The notes under the pieces: model-generated
What the model was told of the DNA's origin: nothing
The model's input: the letters and a program-made list of their open reading frames with translations, nothing else
The model's database searches: none
Translations under genes and position numbers: made by a program
Source: Haloarchaeobius iranensis
Lineage (GTDB): Archaea; Halobacteriota; Halobacteria; Halobacteriales; Natrialbaceae
Direction of reading: 5' to 3'
Assembly: GCF_900103505.1 (NCBI RefSeq)
Contig: NZ_FNIA01000029.1
Span: 1-32,425, forward strand
DNA length: 32,425 bases
In this document: positions 31,435 to 32,425 of the stretch, one piece after another
Numbering within the stretch: position 1 is the stretch's first letter
How the letters are laid out: the number at the start of each line of letters is the position of its first letter

Positions 31435-32100
31435 CTATCTTTCAGGAAATGTATTCGCCGTTGGTTGACCGAATATAATCTCATGGTCGTCCGGGTAGGA
31501 TTCGATTCTTGAATTTGGAATCGGGTATCGATTCGGTGCTCTCTTTATTTCAGATATCGTCGCACTGTGGAAGCCATTATCTCTCATCTCCGCGGTGGTC
31601 ATCTGCTTAACCGTGGACGGAGAGGTACTCGGAGCAGTCACATTGATATCGTGTTGGTTTTCTAGATCGATTCTAGTGTAGTTTTCACTAAGCTCACACC
31701 CTGTCCAATTTTCGAGATCTAGGTATGCCGTCTCGTCTGGATCCATTCCAATCACCTCAAATTGTAGGAAGTAACAGACCTGTGGCTGTTGATAAATATC
31801 ATATGGGCGGTTCCCGTTCAGCCAGTCCCACGTCCTGTTAATATCTCCCTGGTAGTTCTCCCCATTGTACGCGAGTGTCATCTTCCCTAATATCAGACCC
31901 GCATCCATTACCCAATTCCACCCAGGGAGAAGGCTTGCCCCTTCTTCAACCACAGTACTCGCGAAGTTGTCATAATTTTCACTACTCTCTGAATCAGAGA
32001 ACCGAGAGGCACCGATCCATTCTTTTAGATTCTCAGAGGTTACTTGTCCGTTATTTGCATCACACCATATTTTCAGTTCGGTGTCTTCTATTGCATTCAC
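31435..32100 (-). pseudogene. 5'-truncated secreted protein gene, halocin-like architecture, cut by right IS
   Basis: A 221-codon AT-rich frame opens with GTG only six bases inside the insertion-sequence boundary, and a stop lies in frame within the IS end, so the native start and any leader have been removed. The remnant has a Cys-containing N-terminal part, a hydrophobic section (about 43-79, with ASLLPGWNWVMDAGLILGKM), RTWDW (89-93), an aromatic strand (VCYFLQFEVIGMDPDETAYL) and a Pro/Thr-rich tail. This is the order of parts seen in the protein at 19209. The reading frame itself is intact to its stop. It lies upstream of the LivK gene on the same strand, 157 bases away. Confidence 0.6.
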
Positions 32101-32105
32101 GTTAT

Positions 32106-32120
32106 GAGGGTGTCATAGAA
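32106..32120. repeat. Inner terminal sequence of right IS (probable inverted-repeat end)
   Basis: GAGGGTGTCATAGAA is the reverse complement of the left element's inner end with one mismatch (base 5, G here and C there). It borders the truncated gene directly. Confidence 0.6.
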
Positions 32121-32126
32121 CTCTTC

Positions 32127-32425
32127 TCACACCGTGATGATCGTACTTCCCGGATTGTCTCCGCGTTCGTAGTTGGTGATAGCGACGACGAGGCGAAGGC
32201 ACAGGGCGAGGAACACCTGCGCTCGTGCGTGGACGCGGCCTCGGGCGTGCGTTCGCCCGAGGCCGCAGTCCTTCACTGATTCGTTGGTTCGTTCGACTCC
32301 AGTACGGCGGTTGTACGTCTCATCCAACGTGGACTGCTTCAGCTGCACGTCCTCGCTGTGTTGTTCGATGCGGTCTTCAACCCTGTACTCGATGTCTTTC
32401 GGGTCGTCAGTGTTTCGCGCGTTGT
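32127..32425 (-). CDS. Transposase C-terminal part (IS4-type), 5' truncated by window edge
   Basis: The frame is open from the right edge to a TGA at 32127, about 98 residues of the C-terminus. The YREK signature is present (YNRRTGVERTNESVK). Up to the shared Pro-Gly the protein matches the left copy in 75 of 90 residues; the last six residues (STIITV) differ from the left copy's CEKL. The start and the upstream catalytic Asp residues are outside the window. Confidence 0.85.
   Translation of the reverse strand, partial: NARNTDDPKDIEYRVEDRIEQHSEDVQLKQSTLDETYNRRTGVERTNESVKDCGLGRTHARGRVHARAQVFLALCLRLVVAITNYERGDNPGSTIITV
32235..32266 (-). repeat. Perfect 13-bp hairpin inside right transposase gene
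   Basis: Arms at 32235-32247 and 32254-32266 pair perfectly across a six-base loop. The core is the same as in the left copy, where the stem has 12 pairs and an eight-base loop; the loop codons differ while the arms stay paired. Confidence 0.7.

Larger units (their letters stand above)
32106..32425 (-). mobile_element. Right insertion sequence, 3' part (IS4-type, truncated by window edge)
   Basis: The downstream end of a second IS of the same family, read right to left, with its 5' part outside the window. The inner boundary at about 32106 is set by the 15-base end sequence shared with the left copy. It has inserted into the 5' end of the AT-rich halocin-like gene. The two elements lie as inverted copies about 31.8 kb apart, but their divergence argues against one recent event. 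Confidence 0.85.

Noticed and set aside
1-32425. The whole window as a composite transposon
   Set aside because: The two IS ends differ in 15 of 90 compared residues and the cargo is mostly ordinary chromosomal genes, so a single transposition unit is unlikely.
1-32425. CRISPR arrays, tRNA or rRNA genes
   Set aside because: I saw no regularly spaced repeats, no cloverleaf-like tRNA segments and no rRNA signature on either strand.

Overview
This window comes from the chromosome or a large replicon of a halophilic archaeon (class Halobacteria). The proteins are rich in Asp and Glu and the coding DNA is GC-rich. Start codons often sit about 25-30 bases downstream of a TATA-like box, as in leaderless transcripts. 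Exported proteins carry twin-arginine (Tat) leaders, and families typical of haloarchaea appear throughout. I see no tRNA, rRNA or CRISPR array.

Layout. Both edges hold the 3' part of an IS4-type transposase gene. The two copies are related but not identical, lie in opposite orientation, and have their 3' ends facing inward. Next to the left copy is a trans-3-hydroxyproline dehydratase-like gene whose stop codon was lost to the insertion. Then come a small membrane protein, a translationally coupled M50 protease/TraB pair, a decayed NUDIX gene, a thioesterase, a methyltransferase and an S66 carboxypeptidase. An ABC-2 exporter follows, divergent from a winged-helix regulator with two small paralogous membrane proteins. 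After these come an iron-sulfur photolyase, a conserved acidic protein, a DUF106/EMC3-type membrane protein, a tiny zinc-ribbon protein, a methyltransferase, a GrpB protein and a luciferase-type oxidoreductase.

From 15.2 to 20.3 kb the GC-rich background is broken by two AT-rich islets, and a third lies at 31.3-32.1 kb beside the right IS. Each islet encodes a protein with the same plan: a Tat leader (missing from the third, whose 5' end is lost), a beta-rich part with Cys, a central hydrophobic stretch of about 32-40 residues, then a Trp motif and an aromatic strand. The second one (19209-20210) most resembles, from memory, halocin H4 of Haloferax mediterranei. The first is paired with a five-helix membrane protein that could be its immunity partner. 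I regard this set as the most interesting content of the window. Function is inferred, not shown.

The right third is metabolic. It holds a Spo0M protein, a VOC (methylmalonyl-CoA epimerase-like) gene overlapping a PaaI-type thioesterase, a membrane protein, and a long minus-strand cluster. That cluster is LivK, a fused LivH-LivM permease, LivG, LivF, then a PaaK-type phenylacetate-CoA ligase, followed by RidA. This order suggests import of an aromatic or amino-acid-derived acid followed by CoA activation. An M24 enzyme at 20307-21575 has an altered metal site.
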